Shown: piece by piece, positions 1 to 9,510 of the stretch
Layout: each line of letters opens with the position of its first letter
Position numbering within the stretch: the first letter of the stretch is position 1
Source of the DNA: Acidobacteria bacterium RIFCSPLOWO2_12_FULL_66_21
Lineage (GTDB): Bacteria; Acidobacteriota; Vicinamibacteria; Vicinamibacterales; 2-12-FULL-66-21
Direction: 5' to 3'
NCBI GenBank assembly: GCA_001767455.1
Contig: MELC01000041.1
Location: 1-64,000 of the forward strand
DNA length: 64,000 nt
Position numbers and translations under genes: made by a program
The notes under the pieces: model-generated
Databases searched by the model: none
Seen by the model: the letters and a program-made list of their open reading frames with translations, nothing else
Told to the model about the DNA's origin: nothing

Positions 1-79
1 GTCGTGGGGGCAGCAGTTTTCGGGACCGCGATCCGAAACGGTGCAGCGGATACGCGCCTAGCCCCGCAGCTAACCACAC

Positions 80-240
80 TCAGAGCCGATCGAGCGGGCT
101 TCTCACGCCCAGCGGTCCGTTGGCGAGCACATGTGTGTCGATCATCGTGGTGTTCAGATCCGCGTGTCCCAACAGTTCCTGCAACGTCCGGATGTCGTAA
201 CCGTCCTCGAGCGTGTGCGTCGCAAACGAATGCTCTGCCT
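80..240 (-). pseudogene. intI: Integron integrase intI, C-terminal fragment
   Basis: Reading the minus strand from about 232 to a TGA at 80-82 gives [16 protein letters not shown], then [13 protein letters not shown], and ends [15 protein letters not shown]. This is the C-terminus of integron integrases (IntI): the Arg of LRH-SFATH, the His of LLGH and the GVRSPLD tail are characteristic. The usual catalytic tyrosine context TTMIYTHVL reads TTMIDTHVL, so the nucleophile Tyr is replaced by Asp. The rest of the gene lies beyond the inserted element at 1742-2047. The gene is inactive: interrupted, lacking its N-terminus, and mutated at the nucleophile. No attI site or cassette array is seen. Confidence 0.85.
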
Positions 241-262
241 CATGCCGACTGTCGGATTATGC
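241..262 (+). repeat. Left terminal inverted repeat of the intI-disrupting element
   Basis: The 22 bases beginning CATGCCGACTGTCGG match the reverse complement of 1720-1741 at 21 of 22 positions. The repeat contains a short internal palindrome (CCGAC-T-GTCGG), as recombinase core sites often do. A related GCATAATC motif recurs at about 329. Confidence 0.75.
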
Positions 263-382
263 CGAGGCCGCGCTCGGGGGGTGCGGTTCTGCGACGAGTG
301 GAAGGCGCAGCGTCTGTTGTGAACGCGGCATAATCGGGCTCTTCTCTCCTGAGCCAGCCTTGGCGAAGAAGGGAGAGAGGAC

Positions 383-1650
383 ATGCTCGATCAAGTCTTG
401 AACGACGGCGCCGCTGTGCAGCGCATGCGCGCGTCGACACTGGGGTCACAGCTCGATTCGTTCGCTGCGCGTCTGTCCCAGCTTGGATATGCGCGATCGT
501 CCATCCGTGATCGGCTCTGGACACTCGCGGCGCTGGGGAAGTGGCTGAAGCGCCGCGGGCTCGCGGCCACTGATCTCCGACGCGACATCATCGCCGCCTT
601 TCTGACGCGTCGAACACCGAGAAGATGCATTCGTCGTGGCGATGCGGGCCACGCTCCGTCTCTTCCTCGATCATCTTGAGGCGAACGACGTCATTCGGGC
701 GGCGCCACCGAGTAACCCGACGCCAATCGCTCAACTGAAAGCGCGGTACGAGGCGCACCTGCAACACGATCGCGGCCTCTCGCCGGTCACGGGGCCCCGC
801 CATTGGTTTCTGCTCGGGCGCTTTCTGCACGAGCGTTTCGGCGATGGCCCGATCGACCTGCGCGTCCTGACTGCAGACGACGTGACGCGCTCCGTCCTCG
901 CGCAGATTCCCACCCGCTCACCAGCCAGCGCGCAACTCCACGCGTCGACGCTGCGGTCGTTTCTCCGGTTTCTCTGGCAGGCCGGGGAGATCCCGTGCGA
1001 TCTGGCAGCGGCCATTCCGCCGGTCCGGCGGTGGCGCTTGGTCGACGTGCCGAAGTATCTGACGCCCGCCGACGTCACCCGTCTGCTAAACGCGCGACCG
1101 CGCGCTGCTGCTGCTCGCCATCCAAACCGGGCTTCGCGTGTCCGAGCTCATTCACTTGCGATGTGGAGACGTGGCGCTGGGTACCGGCGCGCACATCCGC
1201 TGCGAAGGGAAGGGCCGGAAGCAACGGTGCACGCCGCTCCAGCGTGAAACAGTCGTGCTGATCGCCGCGTGGCTCCGCGAGCGCAACGGCCAGCCCGCTG
1301 ACGCTGTCTTCGCGACTCTGCGTGGTCACACCCTGAGCCGCGATGCGGTCGAACGGTTAGTCGCGCGTCATGCAAAGGCCGCCCAGCGTGCATGTCCGTC
1401 GCTCGCACGCAAGCACGTGAGCCCGCATGTCCTGCGACACACCGCGGCCATGGAACTCCTGGGGCACGGCGTGGATCGCGCGGTCATTGCCCTCTGGCTC
1501 GGTCATGAATCGGTGGAGACGACACAGATGTATCTCCATGCCGACATGCGACTCAACGAGCAGGCGCTGGCGCGCACGACACCCACGGACGTGAAGCCCG
1601 GTCGCTACCGGCCGACCGATCAACTGCTCGCGTTTCTCGAACGCCTTTGA
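383..1650 (+). pseudogene. Tyrosine recombinase/integrase, two frameshifts
   Basis: The product would be a XerC/D-like site-specific recombinase of about 420 residues. Three consecutive frames together give one protein. Codons 383 to about 610 encode the N-terminal SAM-like core-binding region. About 620-1090 encodes the end of that domain and the start of the catalytic domain (PKYLTPADVTRLLNA). About 1095-1650 encodes the catalytic part. Visible catalytic residues are Arg in TGLRVSEL, Lys in GKGRKQR, HVLRH, the His of LWLGHES and Tyr in TTQMYLH. Frameshifts fall near 606-620 and near 1095. The gene belongs to the element that splits intI. The catalytic residues survive, so decay looks recent, but a full-length protein is unlikely without recoding. 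Confidence 0.8.
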
Positions 1651-1719
1651 TCATGCCGACTACGCAGTTTGGAAACGCGCGATCTCCGCCGTCAGCAAGC
1701 GAAGAGCGAGCCCCAGTCC

Positions 1720-1741
1720 GCATAATCCGGCAGTCGGCATG
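1720..1741 (-). repeat. Right terminal inverted repeat of the intI-disrupting element
   Basis: The reverse complement begins CATGCCGACTGCCGG and differs from the left repeat at one base of 22. The intI reading frame stops being recognisable exactly here: the disrupted frame reads CHSLRH and then runs into repeat sequence. Confidence 0.75.
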
Positions 1742-2047
1742 ATGGCGAAGGCTGTGGCAACTCGCCCGCTTGGCCAGTCCCGCAGCGCGGACCGCGGCGG
1801 TCACGGCCATCTGCACGACGGACTCGTGCAGATGGACACGGGACGGCGGGCCGTACGCGGGATTCGTGCAGATCCGCGCCGCCGGAAACACGAACTGCCA
1901 TCGCCACTCCGCCGCGGCGTTCGGATACTTGCGGTCCAGGGCCTCGGGCAACACCACGCGGCCGACCCCGGCGCGCAGGTCCCGCTCATGCTGGCGCCGC
2001 ACGCCGTCGAGGTGAAGCCGCAGCGACTCCACCAGGGGCGTCGAGCT
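1742..2047 (-). pseudogene. intI: Integron integrase intI, internal fragment
   Basis: The minus-strand translation contains LHLDGVRRQHERDL, then GVGRVVLPEALDRKYPNA, then the EWRWQFVFPA block, then HLHESVVQMAVTAAVRAAG and CHSLRH. The long insert between two catalytic blocks, with the KYPNA-EW-WQFVFPA signature, is specific to IntI and separates it from XerC/D. The N-terminal 190 or so residues expected of a 320-340 residue IntI are absent. The homology ends near 2047, where an unrelated reading frame takes over. Together with 80-240 this is the remnant of a chromosomal integron platform. Confidence 0.85.
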
Positions 2048-2148
2048 CGCAGCCCTCGCGGTCCGCGGCGGCCGCACGCTTCATCCGATCGATGAGCTCG
2101 CGGTTTTCGCTCTGGAAGTACTGTTCCTCGGCCTTGCGCTTGTGCCTC
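2048..2148 (-). other. Possible short gene remnant
   Basis: In one minus-strand frame the sequence reads KAEEQYFQSENRELIDRMK followed by RAAAADREG, a charged helical stretch resembling the N-terminus of small cytoplasmic proteins. It has no start codon here and runs into the intI fragment, so it looks like a truncated remnant at a rearrangement joint. The assignment rests only on the protein-like character of about 30 residues. Confidence 0.25.
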
Positions 2149-2151
2149 GCT

Positions 2152-3846
2152 CTAGCGCCGCTTGCCCGCTCCCCAGAGCGCGCGGCCCGGCTTGGCCCCG
2201 GTGTGTTCGCCGTCCTTCAGCACCTGGGTGCCGTTGACGAAGACGTGCTTCACGCCGGTCGCGTACTGATGCGGGTTCTCGAACGTGGCACGGTCGGCGA
2301 TGGTTGCGGGATCGAAGACAACGACGTCGGCGAACATGCCCTCTTTCAGGAAGCCGCGTCGATCGAGCTCGAGATTGCTCGCCGGCAGGCCGCTCAGCCG
2401 GCGGACGGCCTCCTCCAGCGGAATGACCTTCTCCTCGCGCACGTATTTTCCGAGCAGACGCGCGAAGTTGCCGTACGCCCGCGGGTGCGCCGACGATTTC
2501 GTGAACGGCGGCTCCGGGGCCATGGACGCGGCATCCGAGCCGAACGACACCCACGGCAGCTTGATCTGCTTGCGGATGTTGTCCTCGGAGATCATGAAAT
2601 AGACCGTGCCCACCCGGGACCGATCCTCGACGACGAGGTCCATGATCGTTTCGATCGGATCCTTGCCGCGCATCTTCGCGACTTCCGCGAGCGTCTTCCC
2701 GGTCAGCGGCTTCAGCGCGTCCGACTTGAACTCGACGAGCAGCACCCGGCCCGGCGATCCCGCGGCCAGGTACAGGTTCTCCCACGTGTCGCTCGGCGTG
2801 CCGATCTCCGCCGCGATCTTCTTGCGCATCGCGGGATCCGACAGCCGCGTGTACGCCGCGTCGTAGCCGCCGTCGAGGACCCACGGCGGCATCGCCGCGT
2901 CGAGCCCGGTCGCCCCTGCGGTATAGGTGTACATGTCGGCGGTGATCTTCAACCCCTGCGTGCGCGCGGCTTCGATCTTCGCGATGGCCTGGTCCATCTT
3001 CGGGTAGTTCTTCTGACCGGCCGCCTTCAGGTGGTAGATCTCGGCCGGGATGTTCGCCTCGCGGCTGATGCGGATCAACTCGTCGATCGCTTCGAGCAGC
3101 CGGTTCCCCTCGCTGCGCATGTGCGAGATGTACTTGCCGCGGTACTGCGCGGCGACCTTGCACATCTCGACCAGCTCCTCGGTCGACGCATAGAACGCCG
3201 GCGCATAGATCAACGACGACCCGATGCCGAGCGCGCCGGCTTCCATCTCCTGCCGCACGAGCGCGCGCATTTCGTCGAGCTGCGCCGCTGTCGGCTTCTT
3301 GTCTTCGAGCCCGATGACGTGCTCGCGGACCGTCGTGGCGCCGATGAACGACGCCACGTTCGGCGACACGCCGCGATCCTCCAGTCCCCGCAGGTACTCC
3401 GACAGTGTGGTCCAGGTAATCTCGTACCTGATGTCGCCCATCTGCTCGACGGCGCGCTTCTTCATCTCGCCGGTGAGCGGGCCCATCGAGCTGCCCTCGC
3501 CGAAGATCTCGGTCGTTACGCCCTGGCGTATGTCCCCCTGCGACCTGCCGTCCGCGATGAGCGAGTCGGTCGACCAGGAGAGCATGTTGATGAAGCCTGG
3601 CGCGACGGCAAGGCCCTTGGCGTCGACGACCTTTGACGCCGTCGCGCCGGTCAGGTCGCCGACCGCGGCGATGAGATCGCCCTTGATCCCGACGTCGGCT
3701 GTCCGGCCCGGCACGCCAGTGCCGTCGTACGCCGTGCCACCGCGCACGATGACATCGAACGTCGGCTGCTGCTGGGTGATCGCACGTTGCGGGTACAGCG
3801 CGACCGCGAGAAGGAGTGCAGTGACTGAGAGCCTGGAGAGGCGCAT
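2152..3846 (-). CDS. Exported amidohydrolase of the N-acyl-D-amino-acid deacylase family
   Basis: This 564-residue protein has a signal peptide (MRLSRLSVTALLLAVALYPQ). It is followed by the composite amidohydrolase fold: the N-terminal beta-sandwich (FDVIVRGGTAYDGTG), then the metal-dependent barrel with KYISHMRSEG and IYHLKAAGQ (histidine ligands) and GSDAASMAPEPP (Asp), closing with KPGRALW. The family cleaves N-acyl-D-amino acids or related amides. The HxH normally found in PGFIDVHTH reads PGFINMLSW, and the usual cysteine ligand context is GEGSSMGPL, so part of the canonical metal site is missing. The start at 3846 was chosen over an upstream in-frame codon because it opens directly into the signal peptide. 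Confidence 0.85.
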   Translation of the reverse strand: MRLSRLSVTALLLAVALYPQRAITQQQPTFDVIVRGGTAYDGTGVPGRTADVGIKGDLIAAVGDLTGATASKVVDAKGLAVAPGFINMLSWSTDSLIADGRSQGDIRQGVTTEIFGEGSSMGPLTGEMKKRAVEQMGDIRYEITWTTLSEYLRGLEDRGVSPNVASFIGATTVREHVIGLEDKKPTAAQLDEMRALVRQEMEAGALGIGSSLIYAPAFYASTEELVEMCKVAAQYRGKYISHMRSEGNRLLEAIDELIRISREANIPAEIYHLKAAGQKNYPKMDQAIAKIEAARTQGLKITADMYTYTAGATGLDAAMPPWVLDGGYDAAYTRLSDPAMRKKIAAEIGTPSDTWENLYLAAGSPGRVLLVEFKSDALKPLTGKTLAEVAKMRGKDPIETIMDLVVEDRSRVGTVYFMISEDNIRKQIKLPWVSFGSDAASMAPEPPFTKSSAHPRAYGNFARLLGKYVREEKVIPLEEAVRRLSGLPASNLELDRRGFLKEGMFADVVVFDPATIADRATFENPHQYATGVKHVFVNGTQVLKDGEHTGAKPGRALWGAGKRR

Positions 3847-3902
3847 GCGGGGATTATATGGGTTCGCAGCTTCCGCCGTAGCGCGTGAGCGCGAAGCCGG
3901 CT

Positions 3903-3992
3903 GGCTCGTGGCTCGCAGCTCGTGGCTCGGAGGCCGCGGGCGGCAGCTCGTCTGCCGAGCTGCGACCCGCGACCTCTGAGCCACGAATTCTG
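3903..3992. repeat. Paired tracts of degenerate 7-bp units
   Basis: From 3903, four units read GGCTCGT, GGCTCGC, AGCTCGT, GGCTCGG. From 3958 to 3992, five units read GAGCTGC, GACCCGC, GACCTCT, GAGCCAC, GAATTCT. The second tract resembles the reverse complement of the first, so the spacer could fold into an imperfect hairpin. The same unit family recurs at 51313-51431. Confidence 0.6.
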
Positions 3993-4002
3993 GAGGCCGC
4001 GC

Positions 4003-6408
4003 CTATTGCGCGCGGAGCGCCGCGACCGGGTCGACGCGGCTCGCGCGGCGGGCCGGCACCCAGCACGCAACGGCCGCGACCGCGGTCAGGATGATGACCG
4101 CGGAAACAAGCGTCACCGGATCCCTGGCGGGCAAGCCGTACAGCAGGCTCGTCAGCAGGCGCCCGAGCGCAATGGCCCCCGCAAACCCGGCGGCGATGCC
4201 GACCGACGCGAGCGCCATGCCTCTCCGGACCACGCTCGTCACGAGCTGACCGGGCGATGCGCCGAGCGCCGCACGCACGCCGAATTCACGGGTCCGGCTC
4301 GCGACCGCATAGGCGTTGACGCCGTAGACGCCCACCGCCGCCATCAGCACGGCGACCAGCGCGAACGACGCGATGAGCAGCATGTTGAAGCGCGGGCTCA
4401 CCAGCTGGCGCGCGAACTGTTGCTCGATCGTCTGGAACAGGTTCAGGTGGATGTCGGGATTGATGGCAGCGACCCGCGCCTTGATCGACTGCTCGATCCC
4501 TGGAATGCCGGGCGCGGTCCGCACGACGAGGTGAGCCGCGCCGCGCCGATACTGCTGGATCGGCCAGTAGATCTGCGGCGGCACGATTTCGTCGGGACGC
4601 CACGGTCTCACGTCCGCCGCGACGCCGACGATCTCGGCGGGGTGACTTTGGACGGTGACGCGCCTGCCGATCGGGTCCTCGCCCGGGAAGAACCGGCGCG
4701 CGAGCGCCTCGTTGATCACCGCCACGTGCGGGGACCCGAACTGGTCCGAGTCGCTGAACCCGCGGCCCTTCACGAGCCGGACGCCCAGCGTTTCGAAGTA
4801 GTGCGGATCCATGTCGAACCACTCGACGGTCGGCATCTTGTCGGGCGGCAACGTGGGCTGCCCCTCGATGGCGATGGTATCGGTGTCCCCGCCGCCCAAT
4901 AGGGATCCGGATCCGCCGGATGTGAGCGCGACCGCCTCGACGCCCGGCAGCGTGGCCACCTCGTCGCGTACCTGCTGCATCAGGGACACGATCGCCCCCC
5001 CGCCTGGCAGCCTGGGCGGCACCATGAACGTGGTCACGATGCTGCTGCGATTGAAGCCCGGATCCCACTGCATGAACCGCGCATAGCTGCGCGTGAGCAG
5101 CCCGGCGCCTGCGAGGAGGACGAGCGCGAGCGACAACTGGACGACCGCGAAGACGGACCGCAGCCGGGTATCTGTCCCACCGCCGCCGCGCGTACCTTTG
5201 AGGGCGGTATTGAGATCGGTCTTCCACGCGCGGCGCGCCGGGGCGATGCCGAAGATCATGGCCGTGGCCGTCGCGAGCAGGAGCGCGAACACCATGACGC
5301 GGGCATCGACGCTGACCTCATCCAGGCGCGGAATGTTCGCAGGCGCGACCGCGACGAAAGCTGCCGTCGCCCAGACGGCGAGCAACAGGCCGAACGCGCC
5401 ACCGGCCAGCGAGAGGACGAAACTTTCGGTCATGAGCTGTTGCACGAGGCGCCGCCGTCCGGCACCGAGCGACGCGCGCAGGGCGAACTCCGCCGCTCGC
5501 CCGGTGGCCCTCACGAGCAGGAGGCCGGCTACGTTCGCGCAGGCGATGAGCAGCACGAACGCCGCTGTGCCAAGGAAGATCCAGAGCGTCGTGCTGGTGT
5601 CGCCCACCGTTTTTTCGCGCAGCCCCAGGATCTTGAGTCCCCAGTCCTTGTTGGCTTCCGGATAGGCGCTCGCGAGCTGTGAGCGGACGACGGTGAGTTC
5701 GGCAAACAACTTCGACTGTGTGACACCAGCGGCCATGCGGCCGACCGCCTGGAATCCGCGCCAGTTCCGGTTGGCCACGCTCTCGGGACTGGCGGTCAGC
5801 GGCTTCCAGAGCAGCGCGTCCATGTACGGGTCCGGCATCCACACGCCAGCCGGGAGGACGCCGATGATCGTGAACGGGGAGCCATCGAGCATGATCGAAT
5901 GACCCACGATGGACGAATCGCTCCCGAGCCGGCGCTGCCAGAATTCCTGGCTCACCAGTGCCACGTGGTTCGAGCCCTTCGGGAGGTCGCCTTCTTCGAT
6001 CAATCGTCCGAGCATCGGCCTGACGCCGAGCGCCTTGAAGAACCCCGGAGTGACAATCCCTCCCATGCCGCCGTACTTTTCGGTGCCGCTCTGCGCGCTG
6101 AAGGACTCGGTGCGCGCGACGCCGGCGCTGTCGAGCGCGCTCGTCATGTGCGCCCAGTCCCACACGTTCATCGGCGACGCACCGCACCAGCCCGCGGGGA
6201 CCGCGGCATTGGTCTCGCAGAGCGCAACGACCCGTTCGGACTCGGGGAACGGCAGCGGCCGCAGGAGGATGTTGTCCACGACCGCGAAGATGGCGGTGGT
6301 CGAGCCGACGGCGAGCGCGATGGTCGCGACAACGGCGGCAGTAAAGGTCGGTGACTTGAAGAGCGTTCGAAACGCGAAACGGATGTCGCCGAGCACCCTG
6401 TCAATCAT
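4003..6408 (-). CDS. ABC transporter permease, ADOP (acidobacterial duplicated orphan permease) type
   Basis: This 801-residue membrane protein has the duplicated MacB-periplasmic-core plus FtsX architecture. The N-terminal helix is AAVVATIALAVGSTTAIFAV, and the first periplasmic core carries the typical LRPLPFPESERVVAL. A first FtsX helix set follows (LGTAAFVLLIACANVAGLLL onward), then a second periplasmic core (FFPGEDPIGRRVTV, a signature of the family) and a C-terminal FtsX set ending VDPVAALRAQ. No ATPase gene adjoins it, as is usual for ADOPs. ADOPs occur in large numbers in Acidobacteriota, which makes this gene a useful lineage marker. The substrate is unknown. Confidence 0.92.
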   Translation of the reverse strand: MIDRVLGDIRFAFRTLFKSPTFTAAVVATIALAVGSTTAIFAVVDNILLRPLPFPESERVVALCETNAAVPAGWCGASPMNVWDWAHMTSALDSAGVARTESFSAQSGTEKYGGMGGIVTPGFFKALGVRPMLGRLIEEGDLPKGSNHVALVSQEFWQRRLGSDSSIVGHSIMLDGSPFTIIGVLPAGVWMPDPYMDALLWKPLTASPESVANRNWRGFQAVGRMAAGVTQSKLFAELTVVRSQLASAYPEANKDWGLKILGLREKTVGDTSTTLWIFLGTAAFVLLIACANVAGLLLVRATGRAAEFALRASLGAGRRRLVQQLMTESFVLSLAGGAFGLLLAVWATAAFVAVAPANIPRLDEVSVDARVMVFALLLATATAMIFGIAPARRAWKTDLNTALKGTRGGGGTDTRLRSVFAVVQLSLALVLLAGAGLLTRSYARFMQWDPGFNRSSIVTTFMVPPRLPGGGAIVSLMQQVRDEVATLPGVEAVALTSGGSGSLLGGGDTDTIAIEGQPTLPPDKMPTVEWFDMDPHYFETLGVRLVKGRGFSDSDQFGSPHVAVINEALARRFFPGEDPIGRRVTVQSHPAEIVGVAADVRPWRPDEIVPPQIYWPIQQYRRGAAHLVVRTAPGIPGIEQSIKARVAAINPDIHLNLFQTIEQQFARQLVSPRFNMLLIASFALVAVLMAAVGVYGVNAYAVASRTREFGVRAALGASPGQLVTSVVRRGMALASVGIAAGFAGAIALGRLLTSLLYGLPARDPVTLVSAVIILTAVAAVACWVPARRASRVDPVAALRAQ

Positions 6409-6564
6409 GGCGGGCTTGCCTCACTCGGATGTTATGACTGGAAATACAGACCCGCTGGTGGCAAGTCGGATGCCAAGGAAAACCCTGGAGAATAGCGCGC
6501 CGCGGAGACCGACGTGCCTCAGACTGTCCGCCTGTGGGACGAGGACGTCCGGGGCTGAACGGAG

Positions 6565-9447
6565 TCACCTCCGGATCGGCACCTTCGCCCTCAACTCCTC
6601 AAACCAGTTTAGGAGGATGCTGACTTCCGTGACGACCGACGGCCACTGCGGCGTCAGACGTTTCACGCCGTAGAACCGCTGGCCGTCGCGCGAGACGTCG
6701 TAGCACCTCATCGGGAGGCAAGGGAGCGCAAGCTCGGTTACATTGAACTCGAAGAGCGGCCTCGGGCGGCCAGGCGGCGATCCGGGCTCGAATGCAGCCG
6801 CCATCATCCAGCTCCTGCCGGTCTTCAAATCCGGCTCGGTCACGAAAAACAACTCCGTCCCCTTCGGATGCCAAGCGGGAGTAATGCCGCCCTCGATGGA
6901 AACCAGCTGAGCTGAGCCCGGGCCGGGGAATGGCCGAACATAGATCTCGGGCCGGCCCGATTCGTAAGACCCGTACGCCAGCCAGCGGCCGTCAGGGGAC
7001 AGCTCCGGCCACTGCTCGACAGCTGGAGTGGCGATGACCTGCCGCACAGCGCGCTGTCCATTCGCGAGCGTCACCATCACGATGTCGCCATCTCGTACGG
7101 CGGCCACCTGCTGTCCATCGGGCGTGAATGAACCAGGAAACAAGTTGCCGTTGACGAGCACCTGCGGTGGCGTCGTCTTGTCAACGCGCTGCATCGCGAG
7201 CGACCACCGCCCCCCCGTGAGCCATCGTGATACGAGCTGGTCGCCATCCGGCGACCAACTCAGATTCGGCGCCTCCCCGGTCAGGTTCAGAGGTGAGAGG
7301 TTTGTGCGGTCAAGGTCGTAGAGCCAGACGCCCGCCTCTCTCACGTTCCTGATGACGATCGCAAGACGGCGGCCCTTCGGAGACACTTTCACCATCCAGT
7401 GGTATTGCCGCACCGGTGCGCCAATCGACGTTACGCGGCCCCCGCGGTCCACCGTGACCAATTCTGCCTCGGCATAGTCCACCACCGGCCCCGGTACCCA
7501 TGCAAGCGTCCCTGTCGGTGCAACGGCGAACTGCCCCGCACCCGTCTGGTTTAGAGGTGGTGTCAGTGACTGCGCTACTGTGTGATCGAGGACCGGGAGT
7601 TCCTTCCCCACTTCGAAACGCTCGGGATCGAATGGCACCGCGTACAACTGGCCCACGCGCATGAACAAGAGGTGGCCGGTGGGCACGTAGCGCGCGTCCG
7701 ACGCATTCGTCAGAAGGACTTTCCGGTCCCCGGTCGTAAGCATCTGCGCCACGATCTGCTCGTCTCCCCACGACCAGGCTCGTTTGCGCACCGTATAGAG
7801 AAAAGAACGTCCGCCGGGCAGCGGCCACGGCAGGAAGTGTCTCAGCTCGGTCTCGACCCTCTTTGTGACAGCCGTCGGCGCGCCCCCGTCCGGAATCCGC
7901 CAGATGCGCCCGTCGCTGTTGTTTCCAAAGAACAGGTCGCCGCGATCGTCCCAGACCAGGCCTACGGGGGGATCCTTGATGCCGGGCGCAAGATCCGCCA
8001 CGGCGCCACCGGCAAGCGGCATTCTACGAATTGCGCCTTTGGACCAGAATGCCAGCCACCGCCCGTCCGGTGACACCGCCGGGACCTGTGCGTCCTCGGT
8101 GCCCTTCAGTGGCTGTGCCTCTTCGGCTTCGGCGTCCAGCGAGCGGGCGTAAAGCTGCTGAACACCGCCGCGACGGCCGACGAAGATCAGTGTCTTGCCG
8201 TCCGGGGCCCACGCCAACGCCGTGCGCGAACCCCCCGGTGTCGACGGAGGATAAGCGCCGGGGACACCGCCGGAGTTCAGGTCCTCGGCGGGTTTGACGC
8301 TCAGGCTGACGTGCGCCGGGAACGGGCTCGGACTCGCAGGCCTCAGCGACCACATCACGCCGGCCCCGATCCCGGCCATGGCCACACTACCGGCGACCAG
8401 CAGCGCGGTGCGCACTTTCTGTCGTTCCCGGTCGTGAACGCCTGTCACGGGGCGGATGCGGCTCGTCTGGGTCGGGCCGAGCTCCTGCGGAATGTCCTCC
8501 TTCCGTAGATCAACCGCCGGCCCCACTGACAGCTCCCTCAGCGCGAATGCCAGATCGCTGGCGGTCTGAAACCGGGCCGCTGGCGCCTTCGCGAGGCACC
8601 GGTCGACGATGCGCGAGAGCACGGGGGGAATCGGCCGATCGCCGCGCGCCTCGAGCGGCGCGGGCGCCTCGCGCAGGATCGCGGTGAGGGTGTCAAGCGT
8701 CGTCGCCCCGCTGAACGCCCGCGTGCCACCGAGGAGTTCGTAGAGCACGCACCCGAAGGCGAAGAGATCGGCCCGCTGATCGACCGGCTCGCCGCGCACC
8801 TGTTCGGGCGCAACGTAACCGGGGGTGCCGACCACGACAGATGTCGGCGTGGCGTTCACAGCGCGCGTCGGTGCAAGGGTCGCGGATGCCGCGTCCCTCG
8901 CGACCTCCGCGGTTTTCGCCAGACCGAAGTCCAGGATCTTCACGCGGTCCTCGGCGGTGACGAACAGGTTTTCGGGCTTCAGGTCGCGATGAACGATCCC
9001 GTGCGCGTGGGCGGCGGCGAGCCCGTCGGCGATCTGGATGGCGTAATCGAGCGCGCGCGCGAGTGGCACGGTAGCTGGCGCGCCAGCCGCGCCTGCGACG
9101 GCGAGGTAGGCCGGCGATGTGGCACCCTCGGCCGCGGCGTTGTCGATGACGTCCCGGAGCGTCCGCCCTTCGAGCAGTTCGGTGACAAGGTACGCCGTCT
9201 CGTGCTCACGGCCAACATCGAACACCGACAAGATGTTCGGGTGATTGAGCGCGGCGGCGGCGCGCGCCTCGCCTTCGAAGCGCTGGAGGCGCTCGGGATC
9301 ATCGGCGAACTCGGCCGGGAGGATCTTGATCGCGACGTCCCGCCCCAGGCGGTGGTCGTGCGCGCGATAGACCTCGCCCATGCCGCCGGACCCAATGGCG
9401 GGACCGAGCCGATACGGCCCCAGGTACGTGCCGCTGCTCGTCGGCAT
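6565..9447 (-). CDS. Serine/threonine protein kinase with C-terminal propeller domain
   Basis: The protein is 960 residues. The kinase domain (about 8-300) has an intact glycine loop [12 protein letters not shown] lysine, HRDLKPEN (His153-Asp155), DFG (173-175) and a [10 protein letters not shown] activation segment. A single transmembrane helix follows at about 348-365. The outer part carries repeated TolB/WD40-like blades ([36 protein letters not shown]). Kinases of this layout are abundant in Acidobacteriota and are thought to link an external sensor to cytoplasmic phosphorylation. The start at 9447 gives [14 protein letters not shown]; the in-frame codon 13 residues upstream adds nothing conserved. 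An ECF sigma gene lies just upstream on the same strand. Confidence 0.9.
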   Translation of the reverse strand: MPTSSGTYLGPYRLGPAIGSGGMGEVYRAHDHRLGRDVAIKILPAEFADDPERLQRFEGEARAAAALNHPNILSVFDVGREHETAYLVTELLEGRTLRDVIDNAAAEGATSPAYLAVAGAAGAPATVPLARALDYAIQIADGLAAAHAHGIVHRDLKPENLFVTAEDRVKILDFGLAKTAEVARDAASATLAPTRAVNATPTSVVVGTPGYVAPEQVRGEPVDQRADLFAFGCVLYELLGGTRAFSGATTLDTLTAILREAPAPLEARGDRPIPPVLSRIVDRCLAKAPAARFQTASDLAFALRELSVGPAVDLRKEDIPQELGPTQTSRIRPVTGVHDRERQKVRTALLVAGSVAMAGIGAGVMWSLRPASPSPFPAHVSLSVKPAEDLNSGGVPGAYPPSTPGGSRTALAWAPDGKTLIFVGRRGGVQQLYARSLDAEAEEAQPLKGTEDAQVPAVSPDGRWLAFWSKGAIRRMPLAGGAVADLAPGIKDPPVGLVWDDRGDLFFGNNSDGRIWRIPDGGAPTAVTKRVETELRHFLPWPLPGGRSFLYTVRKRAWSWGDEQIVAQMLTTGDRKVLLTNASDARYVPTGHLLFMRVGQLYAVPFDPERFEVGKELPVLDHTVAQSLTPPLNQTGAGQFAVAPTGTLAWVPGPVVDYAEAELVTVDRGGRVTSIGAPVRQYHWMVKVSPKGRRLAIVIRNVREAGVWLYDLDRTNLSPLNLTGEAPNLSWSPDGDQLVSRWLTGGRWSLAMQRVDKTTPPQVLVNGNLFPGSFTPDGQQVAAVRDGDIVMVTLANGQRAVRQVIATPAVEQWPELSPDGRWLAYGSYESGRPEIYVRPFPGPGSAQLVSIEGGITPAWHPKGTELFFVTEPDLKTGRSWMMAAAFEPGSPPGRPRPLFEFNVTELALPCLPMRCYDVSRDGQRFYGVKRLTPQWPSVVTEVSILLNWFEELRAKVPIRR

Positions 9448-9510
9448 GGCTGCTTTCGGAGGCCTACAGTATAGACGCGCGGTCAACCGCCGGTGGCTCA
9501 GGTCCCGGGA

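Larger units (their letters stand above)
241..1741 (+). mobile_element. 1.5-kb inverted-repeat element carrying a tyrosine recombinase, inserted in intI
   Basis: The element is bounded by a 22-bp inverted repeat (21/22 identity) and separates two collinear pieces of intI exactly at the conserved LRH/HSFATH motif. It carries one gene, a tyrosine recombinase on the opposite strand to intI, now frameshifted. Subterminal copies of CATGCCGACT (about 1653) and GCATAATC (about 329) lie inside the ends. No clean target duplication is visible; about 10 extra bases sit between the left repeat and the resumed intI frame. I do not recognise a named IS family. Confidence 0.7.

Noticed and set aside
1-80. 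Integron attI or attC site near the intI remnant
   Set aside because: Cassettes would lie at the missing 5' end of intI, and no attC-like imperfect palindrome or cassette ORFs were seen on either side.
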